Shown: piece after piece, positions 1 through 12,778 of the stretch
Layout of the letters: every line of letters begins with the position of its first letter
Position numbering within the stretch: position 1 is the first letter of the stretch
NCBI GenBank assembly: GCA_021234155.1
Contig: JAJEKV010000133.1
Location: 1 to 64,000, forward strand
Direction: 5' to 3'
Source: Isoetes taiwanensis
Lineage: Eukaryota > Streptophyta > Lycopodiopsida > Isoetales > Isoetaceae
Length of the DNA: 64,000 nt
The notes under the pieces: model-generated
The model's input: only the letters and a program-made list of their open reading frames with translations
Told to the model about the DNA's origin: nothing
Databases searched by the model: none
Program-made: the position numbers and the translations under genes

Positions 1-327
1 GTAGAGAGGATAGCTTTAGAGTAGCCTTAGACCCTTTGGTAATGGGTTGATGGGTTTTCTAGTAAGTAGTTTGTTGGTGTGTAAACTTTAGTTCTCTTTG
101 TAAGAGTTTATCAAATGTAATTATATTCTTGCAAAGGGGTTATTCTTGGATGCGCGAAATAGGGCGGCTTATCGAACTCAGACCTGTGAATGCACCTACG
201 CACTGGGACTACAATGAGCTGCAGTGTGGACTCCCACGTAAATGCGCGCCAAACCCTAATCGGCGGCGTGGGGTACCCTGGGTTCTCTTAGCCGCGGGCG
301 AGGCTTGCAATACGCCTGCACCTAAAT

Positions 328-365
<38 letters not shown>

Positions 366-415
366 TGAAAACCCTAATGGGCGTGGGTACCCGCGGGTTT
401 TCTACGTGGCGCCTC
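1..415. repeat. Poly(A) tract flanked by two similar GC-rich segments
   Basis: A run of 35 A residues lies at 329-363. The segments on either side resemble each other: 252-290 and 367-405 both read roughly AACCCTAAT, GGCGTGG, GTACCC, GGGTT. This could be the A-rich tail of a retroposed sequence on the plus strand, or the expanded centre of a short duplication. The open frame at 129-368 ends in poly-lysine only because it runs through the A tract and is not considered a gene. Confidence 0.5.
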
Positions 416-640
416 GAGACCTAAAAACGCCAATTCCGCCTTACTTTTTAAAAGAAAAAATATTTTTCCTGCCATTTTTTACATTCGCCTGGGCTTTTGG
501 AACCCATGACCTCCCACTTCCAATCAAACACCCCTTCCATCTTGCCAACACTCTTATGTAGATTATATATGCTCTATCTCTTTCTTATACATATCTAATA
601 TTCTGCTTTTTCTACTTAACCATTCTTTTTAAGCAAAAGG

Positions 641-710
641 TACATCCCGGAATTGAACCCTTGACCTCCCCAAGACCTATCCAAACCCTTTACCACAATG
701 TGGTAAGCCT
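641..710 (-). repeat. tRNA-derived SINE-like fragment
   Basis: On the minus strand a pol III B-box-like GGGTTCAATTCC (649-660) follows an A-box-like TGTGGTAAAGG (near 690-700) at roughly tRNA spacing. No complete cloverleaf, tail or target duplication was identified, so this is a relic at best. Confidence 0.3.
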
Positions 711-3700
711 TCTTTTCATGTATATAATAGTCTTGTATTGTACTTAACCAATAGTATCCCCTGCTTTTCTAGAAAAGACTCCCGCAACCATCACTCTTCC
801 CTTAAGATTAACGTCAGGTGGCAAATAACCCACGGATTTGTGCAAACTATAGTGAGCTAGGAATAACTTAAGAGTTATTATCGCCATCATGAATGTTTCC
901 GCAACCATATCGACATAATGCGCTACCGAAAGTGATGGAAGGAAATTTCTGAGTAGGATAGAAACTTCCGTTGGATTTTAATCACACTATTCACCTTGAT
1001 ATTCTTTAGGCTTAATTTTATCATAATGTCCAAACCCATGATTCAATCTATGCTACATTCATATGCTTTTATTAGACCTTATTCGGACGTTATATAAGTA
1101 ATATTTTATGTACAATTATAATTAACCTTGTCTCTCTAGTGTCTAAACCTTTGACTCGCCTTCATTTCCTGCAGAAAGGATTTCTTTCGTCTAACACGAC
1201 TAGGGACCGCACCCTCAAAAGACCCTCTAGACCATGGATTCGGATTTCTTGATCCTACCACCCTTCAATATTTTTTCTCATTGGTCGTGGTTCCTTTTAT
1301 GGATCACTTTCCCCATATCATGATACATATTCTGAAACGAAGTGAGTGCTTGTATTAGAACCCCACAACAATGTCAACACTTTTACTCTTAATCAATCTA
1401 GAGTATAAACTTTTAGTATTATTTTGTGCCAAACTTCACCGCTATATATGGCTGTGATTAAATATTCGGCCACACGCCTCTGCCGTAATTGGACCGGGTC
1501 TACCCCTTTTGAGTTGTTCTCCCCAGACATTCCAATGGCATCCAACCATTGCTGACTACCACCTCCTTCTAGGGTACCTAGATATGGTCCGAGCAAATGT
1601 TTCAACCATTATTTTAATGCCTAATCGCCCTTAAGTCCGTAAATGAACTTATATATTCCACGGATTATATGAATATCCCAAAGGACAAGACCACCCAAGG
1701 ACCTCTCAAGATAGGCCTCCCCCTATTAAGAGCTCTTGTGTTCTGTTCGGGGTACGCCATATGTCCTCATGGACGCCGCCAATGTGTCATGACGCATGCT
1801 ATCCACCTATCTATCCTGTTTTATTAAAAAATGTCCTTGGTAAATTCTAATTCCCCATGTTGTCCTAGCACATGGAAGTCTTCTTCCCTAAGCCATACAC
1901 CAAATCTTTAAAGAGTTTTTCAGCCTCTTCGCTTTCAAGCCGCAGTATCTCTTTCCATGTTAGCAAAGACTACCCTTCATGTTAGGTAATAACCTTCCTA
2001 TCCAGCTTGCTACATATCATTAATAAGGATCCTTTTATTCCTTCCTCTTCTTCAATATGTTTTCTACGCCCTATGCTCGATTTTTCCCAGATTCCCGGAC
2101 TTTTACGCTCCGCACAACGTGTGATAATAACTCAACCCTCCGTCATGGACCTTTTATTCACTAAAGTCATCAATCCATTGGACCCTTCAAAGCAGAACCG
2201 CCTTGTGGCTTCTAAGCCGCTTATTATATGGCCCCTATATTGTTAAACCACCTATCATTGGGGGTTATGATTCAATGTTGTTTTACGCCCTAGAAATGTT
2301 AGTCATTATATTTTCCCGTCATGACGTTATGCCGCTAGCTTGTCGATTCCAAATGACTTCAGATCTCATTTAAGCCATAGTCATGGCCTAAGACCGATTG
2401 AGCTCAGATTTAAAACGTAAATTTCCTCGGAGACATCAAGGTGCCTCGCCTCGTATTTTGTAAGTCTTTCTACCAGCATCGCAATTGACATAACCCTGCT
2501 TGTACCGATAAAACGAGCCCCGTGATATTCCAACTTACACTCCATGTAACCCATTATGCCGGGCCTGATCCGCATAGCTAGTGTGGGAAATCTTAGGCCT
2601 AGATGTCTATGCAAGACATATTTGGACTTCTAGCAAGTAACTACTATTTGCTATCTATCCCTGAATTGTACTATTGTATTATTCAACCCCATCATCTTAA
2701 GCTTCATTATTTGGTCGTTGACATTTATTTCAAGTGCCAACTACCACATCATACCCTAGCATGCAACGGATTGACGGGCCCTTGCACATTTCAATATATC
2801 TCTAAACACTTCTTCGCCACTTTAGAGTACACTCGCTCTTTCTCTCCTTGTATCTAAGACTATTATCGTGATGTGTACATGGTATGTACATGATAAACAT
2901 ATATCCACATCCCACAATGCTAGAGCTCGGCCTACCTTAGCTAAACTATAACCATGGTAGTTCTTTCAAACAAAATCCATTGCCTATGTACCTTTTATGA
3001 TGTGGCTATGCCACCGCTTTCCATTGTAGGACTGTGAGGCCAACTCTATGTTGGACTTGTATATGTGGCTTCTATTTTGATAGGGTCTCGCTATTTCAAC
3101 CATTCCTTTTAGTGCCTTATATGGTACCTTAATATGATTTCCACGGATTATGCCATAATTCCAAATGTTTCTACCACAATGAAAAGCCTTTTCTAAAGGT
3201 TCCTTCGCCATATCCTTTGGTTCCGCCCATGCTTAGTCACATTATCCTATTCCTCTTCAATTATCTTGTGAACTTCAGCTTTGATCAGCTTCAAATGTTG
3301 TCATCTTTTGGCTTCCTCATAATGAGATGAAGGTATTAAAAATTTATCGATCTCATAATAGAAAAACCCCTATGTTTTGAACCTAGTCTTAAAGTCATAA
3401 TCTATAAGAGGTCTATGCCTCAAGGCAACGGATCCTCCAAATTTCTACTTCAAGATCTAGAATTGTTCCCCCTCATAGTAGGGTAACTCTCGAGGATATA
3501 TGGACTGCTGGTCTATATAATCTTCGCCCTTTCCGATCTATACACCTCGCCTTGATTTTTCTCTGACTTGAATTGCTCAGATTGCCTCTTCCTCCTGCTA
3601 TCCCTAAAGGTATAATCGCCAAAGTCGTCAGACTCTTCTTTTCTTCCATCAAGGGATGCGATATTTTACACATCTTTTATTCCCAAACCAAGTAAATGCT

Positions 3701-5090
3701 CTCAAATTTTATAACATTGAAGTAATTCATTCAGATCTAGAACCTTTGAGTAGTTAAGCTCTCATTATCGGTTATTCCAATACCGCTCCAACCATCCATC
3801 CTCGTGATGTTCTTCAATGTGACATCACCATATATGCTAGACTTACTCTAGCTATTTTCATTGATTTAAACTCTTCTCATCTCCCTTAGTAATGATGTAT
3901 CTAAGATAGTCAACTCTAACCATTGGGATAGCTTGAATGCTTATCTCCTCGTAAAACATACCTAACCCAATATCTTCGTGATATAAGCATATCATTATGC
4001 TTATTCCAGACACCTTGTCAAGTAATGTTTCACTCACCTTGTACGGATATTCTACTATCTTTTTAATATGATATACATCCTAATATCACAATTAACATCT
4101 TTCGATCTCCTAACTAGTGTAGTATGTAATACTACTAAATCCTTCAAACATCCTCAAACCACTACGTTGTTATTATGAGATATAGTAACATGTGTGCACG
4201 AACCCTAACTCTAGACTCATATGTAATTCGTTGACATAGCCACCTAGCTATGTTCATCCTTCCCGCAATTGTATTTCCTCCACTCGTTTGGCGCTGTGGT
4301 TTTCACACCACACCTTCTAGACTCTCTAGCCTTAGGTTGCCTTGGTCCTCACGCCTAGTCATAAATTCCACGTGTGGGCAAATGCCACCCTAAGTTCCTA
4401 GTGGACATACTTAATGTCTAGTATAGGAATTTATCTTCACTACCTCCGTATTCATATATGTGAACTAAAAGTTCTATTACACATCTTATCTTTTTCTAGT
4501 TATGGTTTTTCCATTAAATGCTCCTAGATATACCAACGCTGAGCTACTCCTGGGATACACACACGCCATCGAAGCTACACAAAGACATTCTCCTTGGTGA
4601 GATGTTCCTAGGGCACCTACCTTGTTCATACTCCAGACTTTGGTCTATTCAAAGTGTCCCTCCAAATTCTATTTTGAAAAACTTTGTTTACAACAACTCC
4701 CAAGCTCCTCTTGTCTCACACTTGTCATGTGGGTACATGACTTAACATACCTTGCAGCTTTTAGATGCTTTATACCGCCTCCTACCAATTGTCGCCTTCT
4801 TTCTGGATCTTGTGTGGAAACTACGCTTTCACACTATTGTCCGGGCCTGTTATCCTAAGACCCTCGATGCTCCCCAAAGCACATAAGATGTGGCCATTTC
4901 CCTTAATTTATATATCATGCATAATGCTCCCCGTGATTTAATCAACATCATTGGGGCGATCCACCTCGCTACGCGGGTCTTCTTTTCGCCTATAATCTTA
5001 AGCGCCTTTATTGCACAATCGGAGAATGTGACGCTCCAATGATTTATATGGTATACGATAAAAAATACGGACACGCCACATAGTAGAAAA
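711..5090. other. Gene-free degraded repeat DNA
   Basis: No convincing gene, RNA or intact mobile element was recognised. All open frames are short and unlike known families. Two stretches, 1597-1680 and 3088-3165, share TTTCAACCATT, a TTTTAxTGCCT-like word and TCCACGGATTAT in the same order and orientation. They look like two very diverged copies of one repeat about 75 bp long. TAG/CTA words are frequent, as in old transposon sequence that has decayed by C-to-T change. Confidence 0.5.
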
Positions 5091-5132
5091 CGCCACCATG
5101 GGGTATGTTAACCTAGGGGTTGACTTAAAGGG

Positions 5133-5157
5133 ATTAATTTAGCTATGCTAAATTAAT
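5133..5157. repeat. Perfect 11-bp inverted repeat (hairpin)
   Basis: ATTAATTTAGC and its exact reverse complement flank the 3-nt loop TAT. It sits in a 130-bp AT-rich block (5100-5220) full of TTAATTA words that directly precedes GC-richer DNA. It could be a cruciform-forming spot or part of a degraded element end. No function can be assigned. Confidence 0.6.
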
Positions 5158-5579
5158 AAAACCTAATTAAGTGTATTTTTGTCTTAATTAACCTAATTAG
5201 CTTAATTAGTTAATTAATGGCATGCCACCTGGCCCAAATCGATTGGGCAAGGCAGTGGGTTCCATTGGGGCACCCAAATTAGGCTTTTGTGCCCCAATTC
5301 GAATTAGGAGCAACCGGAGATGGAGGAGGAGGAGGAGCAAGCCAGCGCTCTTCAGCCTAGTCGAGATGGAGCGTTTCCAAGACCAATTTGACTCGCTAGT
5401 CAAGAGGTTAATTTGTTGATCTATAGCATAGCACCCTCCTGTGGTGTGTTTCTCTCTGCTTTTCCTCTGGGGGTTTACCCGTTAGGCTAACCCTTGATTG
5501 GTATGGTGAGTATTCTTATCTCTAGTTTCTGTCAGATGTGCTTTGGCCGATGGTTTAGTAGTTCTTGCTTAGTTAGCAC

Positions 5580-6540
5580 TCCCGATATGGGGGATTATGG
5601 GGGTAGAGACCTCCTCGAGCTCATGTATTGTAGTATGCTCCTAGATAGAGCCCCCGTATTATTCCCATTAGTTGCGTTTGCGGTACAAGATCCCACCGAG
5701 CCGCGGGAATCTATGGCATGATTGAAGCACCGCACAAGGAGCCGTGGGTGATGAAGTGTGGGGTGGGGTCTCACCGGAAAGCATAAAAGGCTACGGGGAC
5801 TCCTTCGAGCTAGGTTTATAGCCGCCGCTGAACTAGGCCGGTATGGGTCCGACACTCGGGTACAAAGGGTGTGATCATCCCTGCACTTTGAGTAGATTTA
5901 GGGAGTAGGCTCCGGCATCGATGCGGGGTCGCCGATGCGCGCCACGTGATTCTCTAGCTCACCCATGGAATCATCGGGCTGACTGAAGGGACACTTCCCC
6001 CTGCGCCTCATCGGACCGGGGAGATGTAACCCGAGTAGTCCCGGCGGGTGATGCCTTGGGATTGCGCCTCCTAAGGCTACAATGGCGCCATAGCTTGATT
6101 CAATTTCATCCGCAAAGTGTGCATGTGAGGGGCGTAATGGAGTGGACAACTCTAGCCACCGCTCTATAATGTCACCAATGCCAAAGTTATACCTCTCGTC
6201 GCCGATCTCTTGAGACCGAGCCGTCACCCATCCTCACTGTGAGTCTCGAGCCGGTAGAACCCGGGTTTGGGGGGCTCTTAGGATTAGATGCATCTTCTTT
6301 GCCGTTAGTACTTGACGGATGTACCACCCTTCGTGGGTGGATATTTATTATATGATTATGTTGTGTGCTAACCTTGTATTCACGCCCGTGATATAGGAGT
6401 CCCATTGAAGGCGTGGGTCAATGACACCTCCCGCGGTCCTTCACCCGCATCTTTCTATGGATGGTCCCGAAGTTAGACGGAGGGCCCTCGCCATGGTGAG
6501 CTGATTGCCATGGGAGGGGAAGTCCCTCAGATATATATGT
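5580..6540 (+). repeat. Dispersed repeat, left copy (pairs with 59730-60690)
   Basis: This roughly 950-bp GC-richer stretch matches a second copy near the right end of the window in the same orientation and collinear order. Shared words include TAGTATGCTCCTAG followed by AGCCCC/GACCCC, GGGGAGATG, GAGTAGTCCC, GGGTGAT then TGGGATTGCG, TTCTTTG near GGATGT, and GACGGAGGGCCC. Similarity is patchy, so both copies are old. It may be an LTR or the interior of an unclassified retroelement. The terminal TG/CA, primer site and reading frames needed to prove this were not found. Confidence 0.55.
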
Positions 6541-7159
6541 TCTGAGTGCCGTGATATGTTCGTGAGCCGCCATGTTCTCGTATCTTTCTTTGTAGTATTT
6601 GATTGATGCGTGGCGTAACCAATTCATAGAGACTTGGGCAGCACCGTTTACTCGACAAATCATCTCATCTTGGCATGCTCCATCAATTTTAACCGTTTTA
6701 GCTCGTGTATGCCGCTTCTTTTAGGTGCGCTCAAGGGCCCTTCTCATTGCTCGATTTTTGCAATGCATAAGTTTAGTTGCCCTTTTTCCATTTTATACAT
6801 TTATAGGAATTTCATTTTACATAATAATAAGTGTAAAAATGTAGTGTTGTTGTTAAGTTGTAGGTTTGTCGTCTTATGGATGAGGGTTCAAGTCGTGGTA
6901 TTGCTAATCCAATTTTATTTAGCTTTAGTTGGTTAAGTTTAATGTTCCCGCTGATGTATGCTTCTTATCTTCTAGTCATCGTACAAACTTCGTTTTAGCT
7001 TCGTTTTAGCGAGGCTCATCTCGCCAACTTATATTTTTTATCCTCTCATAATAGATAGCTTTAGCTGAGCTCCTCTCGCCAACTTATGTCGTTGATCCTC
7101 TCATATTAAAACAAGCTTGACAACTGATGCCAATTCATGAGTCATTGTTTTTAACCTAG
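6541..7159. other. Intergenic segment with a SINE-like B box
   Basis: No gene seen. A B-box-like GGGTTCAAGTC (6883-6893, plus) preceded by GTTGTTAAGTTGTAGG suggests a possible tRNA-derived relic at about 6840-6930. Two 30-bp stretches near 7005-7045 and 7065-7105 (CTCGCCAACTTAT followed by TATCCTCTCAT/GATCCTCTCAT) are a local direct repeat. Confidence 0.3.
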
Positions 7160-8900
7160 TCATTTGTGCTTGCCATATTTATCCATTTTGGCTATGCCTT
7201 CGACCTCAACCTCGACTTTAAACTCGATCTCTCGCCCCCCACATCAAGTATTTTTTTTCATTTTTTTTCACTTCATTCATCACCTTGAGGATTTATTGTT
7301 TGGGGATTTTGTGGCATGTCTGGATATTTCCAGCAGGTATTTTTGGCTCATATATTTTTGGGACCTTGTGCGAGGTTGTTTTCTTGTTGCATTTGTTTCA
7401 TTGGCTTGCATTCCTCTTTCTCGTATGTGTGCTTGCGCTTAAAACACGTTATTTTGTTGTGCTTTTTGGAGACATTGCTCGAGATTTGGCGCGATTGTCC
7501 TTCATCACGTAACATTGAAACTTATCGGTTATGCTCTATATTCTTTGGCAAAGTTGGATGACATGTTATGTTGTTAGGTGGGTTTTTCATTTTTTCAGAA
7601 ACACCAATTTTACGTATTTGGGTGATTCTTTGCTTACGTTCTCTCCACTTTGTTCTATTCGTGCCAGCTACTCTTTCCATGCATAGCTTTATATACATCG
7701 CTACTTTACATAGTCATGTTGTTGTCATTTAATTTCACATGTCCATTATCTCTTTTGCTTTATTATTGCAGACCATCTGTACGACACTAGCTTTACTACC
7801 GATACGTCATTTGATGTAGTCATTATATTTCTCTTGTCTTTTTCTTTTCTCATTCTACCATATGGCTCACCTCCTGGCACTCAACTGGGACCGCAAGCAT
7901 TGTTGACCTTCACTTTCTCCTTTTCCTTGGCTATAACCTCACTTTGACTTCGGCCTCACATTTGACCTAAACTGTGCATCGCCCTCTTACTTTTCTTCAG
8001 ACTTAAGCCTTGTTTTTGTTTGATCCAACGATGTGATCCAAATTTAACCTCCCGTCTTGACCTTCCTCTTGATTTGTGCTGACATGTCTGCCACTTCTAC
8101 CTCCACCTCTTCCCTTATTTTTTAACTGTACTATTCATATTGCGGTATCTATTCATGGCTCTAAGCTTGTGGTCTTATTTTTCTTATGACATCTCATTTA
8201 ATACTATCATTTCTCTTTTATTCCTCATTTCCGTATTGTTTTCAAAATACGTTGCATTGCATTATTTGTCACACACACGTCCTATTTGGCCACTTGTAGT
8301 TTGGCGTCGCGTTCTTGAAGTTGTTCTTTATATTTTTAGGTTTTTTTGGCACTATCATTATACTTCATTTGCATATTTGCTATTTACTTTTATCCGATAT
8401 GCCATATCATGTGTTTGCATTCTCGCACTCCATTGAGTTTTGTGGACATGGATTTTATAGTGGATACATTCTCGCTTTTGCATTGTCTTTGGTTTCGGGC
8501 TCATTCTCTATAATTCTCATTTTCTTAGTAAATCTTTTTCTTGACCGTTTATAACTCATTATGTCTTTACTTTCTCATCTTTCTAGTTTGCTCCCACTTA
8601 TTTAGTAAAATTGCTCGAGATATTGATGGAATAGGTTGACATGTCCTATTGTTAGGTTGATCTCCTTCTATTTGTTTTCAGATTCGACACTCTTTTATTT
8701 GACCCCTTTGTAACTGTCAGGCATGTCAATGTCCCAATTTTTTCATTTGCTTGTCTCTATATATCATTATGTCATCATTATGTGTTCAAGTCACCATTTC
8801 ACATCATTTGTCATTCAGCTAACTTCCTTGCCTTCCATCTCATCCTTGCACTCTCGGCTTCCATCTCTTCTATCCTTCACCTTCCCTTCAACGTAGACTT
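7160..8900. other. Pyrimidine-rich, T-rich tract without genes
   Basis: The plus strand is markedly T and C rich for about 1.7 kb, which produces hydrophobic-looking but unrecognisable open frames (Phe, Leu and Ser rich). Such frames are expected from composition alone and are not called as genes. No repeats with clear borders were seen. Confidence 0.5.
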
Positions 8901-10200
8901 TCCTTATTTCTTCTTCATGCGGCCGGAGCCATCTTATCATTCTCTCACCTCGAGCCTCTTTTGTTGTTTGATCCATGATGTTTTCGCTTTGCAAAAGAAT
9001 ACGAGGGCATGCATGATGTTGTTCGTGCACATAGTCGAGGCATCTTCGTTACCGCCTTCTTCTTCCGCCTCGCAAATAACCGCCTCCGGAGTTCCACGCG
9101 GTTGATGTTCGGGTTCAGGCAGATGGCAATCATCATGCTCTCCTCTCGCTATGTGGTTCGTGGACGCTGTTCCACATTTAGATGTTTCCGCTATCGGGCT
9201 TGTAGATATGGAAGTTCTCTCGTAGTCGGCCAGTTTTTGTGTTCTTTGCGAGTCCCTTTTCCGAATGGCATCGATTTGAGCCCCCGATCGTTATTTTCGG
9301 GACGGGACGAGCAGCTATGTTCGTGCTCATCATTCTTGTGGCTAGTTATAACGGACCTGGCCACTTAATGGTGCAAAGATAATGATTTGTGTATCGCGAC
9401 GCACATGAGTTGCATTACGCATATGAGGCATGCAAAGATGCACATAACCAAGGGTGGCGCGATAACAGGTTCACCCCCACCAACTCCGCCAACGCAGGCT
9501 CGGAATGTGAGTCGGCCGGGCACTTCTATGCTATCGTGGCCCGCATGTATCGGCCGAGCTTCCCATTGTCCCGAGCTATGTGTCATGATGGTTTGGTTTA
9601 CTTCTGATGTTCATGTTTGATATTTCCTTGATTACTTTTGTCATTGTCTTAGCATTGTACTCATGAGGATTTTCCGCCCTGCGGTTTGTGCTTATCCAAG
9701 ATTTCCAGAGTATTTCCATGCATGCAAAGCAGCCCCGGATCCCCACTTAGTCACGAGGACTAACCCCAAAGGAGTGCATGTGCAAAGGGAAAGAGCAAGG
9801 CGATGGCACTGGCCAATGTGGTAGGCTCATGGATGAGCGAGAAGCTTCTAGGGTTGAGCTCTTAAACATGGATATTATAACCATTGAGAATATGGATTCT
9901 TTGGATGTTAATGTTATCTGATTATATTGAGATCTCAAGTATTTGCTCATTGAGTTTTGAGTGTGCAATTTAACTGTGCAAGAAGAAGATTCAATTCTTC
10001 ACCATATTCAATTGTTTGTCACACCAACCTAGAATTAGGGCAATATTGACAAGATCCCCGAAGGTTCGAGGGTCAACTCGGGCTGGCTCTCACGCTTAGT
10101 TGTCGCCTTCTACAAAGCAGAAATTTCTTTCCTTTGTCCATTGCTTCCCACCCTACCCGCCCTTATATGTTGTCTTGGGTTCGTCTATTTTTTATGTGTT
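8901..10200. other. Intergenic segment, unrecognised short frames
   Basis: Open frames of 63-119 codons occur on both strands (for example 9009-9368 and 9389-9607 plus), but none shows a motif that I recognise. A short piece near 9747-9770 resembles part of the family A LTR around 28414-28437 (ACTTAGTC, GGACTAACCCC). It is too short to call a copy. Confidence 0.35.
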
Positions 10201-10206
10201 TTTTTT

Positions 10207-10231
10207 GGGTTGCCCCTAGGGGGGCAAACCC
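10207..10231. repeat. G/C hairpin after a T run
   Basis: GGGTTGCCCC and GGGGCAAACCC form a stem around a short loop after a T run. An almost identical hairpin occurs at 25879-25898 (GGTTGCCC, loop GAA, GGGCAAACC), also after TTTTT. The two may be ends of the same small repeat family. Confidence 0.45.
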
Positions 10232-10506
10232 TTGTTGAGGTGGGTTCTTAGCATATTCCAAGGATATGCTAGTATATGCCTAGTATATTGAAAATCTAAA
10301 AACTTGCACCGCCTCTTTAACCGGGCGGTCACGCTCGTTAGTGCGCGAAAGCTCTTCTTACACGGTAGCCTGGTGAGCTACCCGTGATCTCTTTGTCGAC
10401 CTGTGGCGCCGCTGTGGCAATCAAATCCGGTGCTAAGTTTTGGGAACTGCAAAATCATGCATTCTCGCCTCAAATCGCCATTAGATATCCGCTTTAAAAG
10501 TCAAAG

Positions 10507-12419
10507 CCGCTAAATGGATAGAGGATCACCCGCCAGACATTTGCCGGGAGGCAAAACCGGCCACACAGATGTCAAAGCACCGGGAACGCCTTTTATCCAT
10601 ATGCAAATCTCTTTACAAACCGGAGGAGTCGCAGGAGGAGTGTACGATTGAATTTTTTTCTTTCTTTCTAGTTCTTTTTTCTTAATCCTAAGTTGATCCT
10701 CCGCTTTATTTTTGTTTGGTTATAATATCCGGCATGACATAATTAAGAATATTTGATTGCGTGTCCGTAATAACTGTGGCACCTTTGGAACGCATGAAAA
10801 TTTTGCTTCAAGTGAGTGTCATTACTATATTTGTTACAGATATCCCCTTCGGGCTTGTCCTTTTGAATTCTATTCTCGGTTTGTTTTTACTAAGACATTT
10901 CTACTCAGAGGTCCAAAACCCATATAATCCCTCAATACAAAGGGAACACTTCAAGGCTTAAAGACAACTGGGGCAAGAGGGTATGCGGATTCTTTAAAGG
11001 CAACGACACTAATTGTGTAACGATTATACCAAATTCTCACGTTAAGTTCTCGCAGCCTATGAACAAGCTTCAAGGTCGGGCCATCTGCTATATATTTCAT
11101 GTTTTTAATCCCGCTTTTACAACAATATCACATAGTGTATATTTTTTTTTTTCAGATTTGTGGTTCCATGATTAGTGTATTTTCTAGTTTGTGAAAGATT
11201 TTACTGCATTGATTTTAATTTTTTTCTCTGCTTAAATAGGGCAATCCTATGGCTCTATCGACAACAAGCGCATTGTGGTAAGTACATCCTTTCTTATTGC
11301 TTTTTTCTCGCTCTAATTCATCCGAATAGTGCCTCGTCGATGTTCTAAAAATGCGAGCTTACACCCCGCTTCTTCTTCTGGCCAGGCCGAGCTTGTGGCC
11401 GGTATTATTGCCATGTCCGCTACTTATCCACTAGATATGGTGAGAGGGCGTTTTGACAGCCAAAGTTAGTTATTTCGCTATATATCTTCAAGTGATTTAT
11501 TGTGTTCAAGAGATCAATGTTTGGAACATATGCACTGCGCCTTCTGGGAAATATAGAGGCATGGTCCATGCAACCTCTACTATTGTAAAGGAGGAGGGCT
11601 TGAGAGCATTATACAAAGGTGGCTTCCATCCGGCATTGGAGTGGTAAGGTTACCTCCCGATGCATTCCATGGGCCATGTGATGAACTTGGCTTGTTCCTA
11701 TTAAATGCATGTTCTTTTTATTTAAAAAAATCTCATAGACATCCTGGATGTATTGATACTTAATGTAAATTACAGAGGATATCATAGATGGTCTATTAGC
11801 TATTTCTTTTGACATGGGCTTTTCTATCAACAATCTATGATGCTCGAGATCTTTTCTTGCCCGCAACAAAGGATGTTAATGTTGATAATCTCTTTGTGTG
11901 GGTTATATTTGTGTACCATATGTTGGTCTCAATTTTGTCTGTATATGAGACTTTTAAAAGATTGGGTTGTAAAAGTTTCTACCTTTGACGCTTAAGGATG
12001 ATTTTGAATTGAGTGTAGTAACAAAGCTAGGATGTGGTGCCGTGAGCCGGAACAGCTTGTCGATCGTTGCATACCCCTTGGATGTTGTCCGTCCTACGGA
12101 TGCAAATGGTTGGTTGGAAAGATGCATCACCCATTGTGACCGCAGATGGGAAGATGGCAGCCTTGGATCAAGACGACGGTATGGTGGATGCTTTTAGAAA
12201 GACCGTGAAGAAACGAGGGTTTTGGTGCACTTTACAAGGGGTCGCTCAACTCGTGAAGGTTGCCTTATTTTTAATGCTTAGTTTGTTACCTTCCTTATGC
12301 CTACCGATAACATTTGATGTTGATTTGATCAAGGTGTCGTGCCATCTATAGCTTTAGCATTTGTGACATATGAAATCATGAAGGACCTCCTTGGAGTTGA
12401 GATTCTGATAACCGATTAG
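10507..12419 (+). pseudogene. Mitochondrial adenine nucleotide carrier (ADNT1-like), intron-containing pseudogene
   Basis: The mitochondrial carrier family exchanges metabolites across the inner membrane. ADNT1-type members move AMP/ADP/ATP. Coding blocks appear in family order: GGVAGGV (10622-10642), VAPLERMKILLQ (ending 10811), FKGN/TNC/PNS (10911-11074, closing YEQAS), AILWLYRQQ (11240-11277), GIIAMSATYPLDMVRGR (about 11355-11464), KYRGMVHA to RALYKG (to 11643), PYVGLNF (from about 11912), AYPLDV, QMVGWKDAS, GMVDAFRKTV (to 12258), and PSIALAFVTYE to a TAG stop at 12417-12419 (from 12334). Px(D/E)xx(K/R) carrier signatures are visible (PLER, PLDMVR, PLDV). Most borders keep GT and AG, so this is a genomic copy, not a processed one. 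Frame breaks occur in at least five blocks, for example before GGVAGGV, in the YEQAS block, near LTPLL, at the GWLPS-like site and after AYPLDVVR. Either the gene is dead or the consensus is indel-rich. Family assignment is firm; the ADNT1 subtype is inferred from motif order. Confidence 0.8.
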
Positions 12420-12778
12420 GGTGTTGTTTTTTTGTAACCCTCCGTTTATGAATTACGAGTTTGAATCTGACCTCCTTGGAGTTGAGTTCTGATTACTGAT
12501 TAGGTGGTCTTTTTTTGTAACCCTTCTGGTTTATGAGTTATAAAACTTGAATCCAAATTTTGCTCTCAAATGTCGCCTTTATTTGCCGAGATTCTGGATA
12601 AATGATTAGGTGGTCTTTTTGTAACCCTCCGGGTTTATGAATTACGTGAGCTTGAATCTGACCTCCTTGGAGTTGAGATTCGATTATCGATTAGGGTGGT
12701 CTTTTTTGTAACCCCTTCGGGTTTATAAGTTACAAAGATTGAATCCAGCTTTTTGCTCTAAAATGTGCCCTTTATTTG
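12384..12778 (+). repeat. Tandem duplications of the carrier gene 3' end
   Basis: The last carrier codons, stop and 3' flank recur: GACCTCCTTGGAGTTGAG begins at 12384, 12469 and 12660, and a partial copy (GAGATTCTGG) starts near 12588. Each is followed by GATTAGG, GGTCTTTTT/GTTTTT, TGTAACCC and GGTTTAT(G/A)A. The order is short unit, long unit, short unit, long unit. The long units add ATGTxxCCTTTATTTG, so a two-unit block appears duplicated as a whole. Confidence 0.8.

Noticed and set aside
129-368. 79-codon frame ending in poly-lysine
   Set aside because: The Lys run is only the poly(A) tract; nothing else in the frame is recognisable.
7164-8554. Series of hydrophobic open frames resembling membrane proteins
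   Set aside because: Explained by the T/C-rich composition of the plus strand; no family motif, start context or splice structure.
9747-9770. Possible extra copy of the family A LTR
   Set aside because: Only about 20 bp resemble 28414-28437; too short to support.
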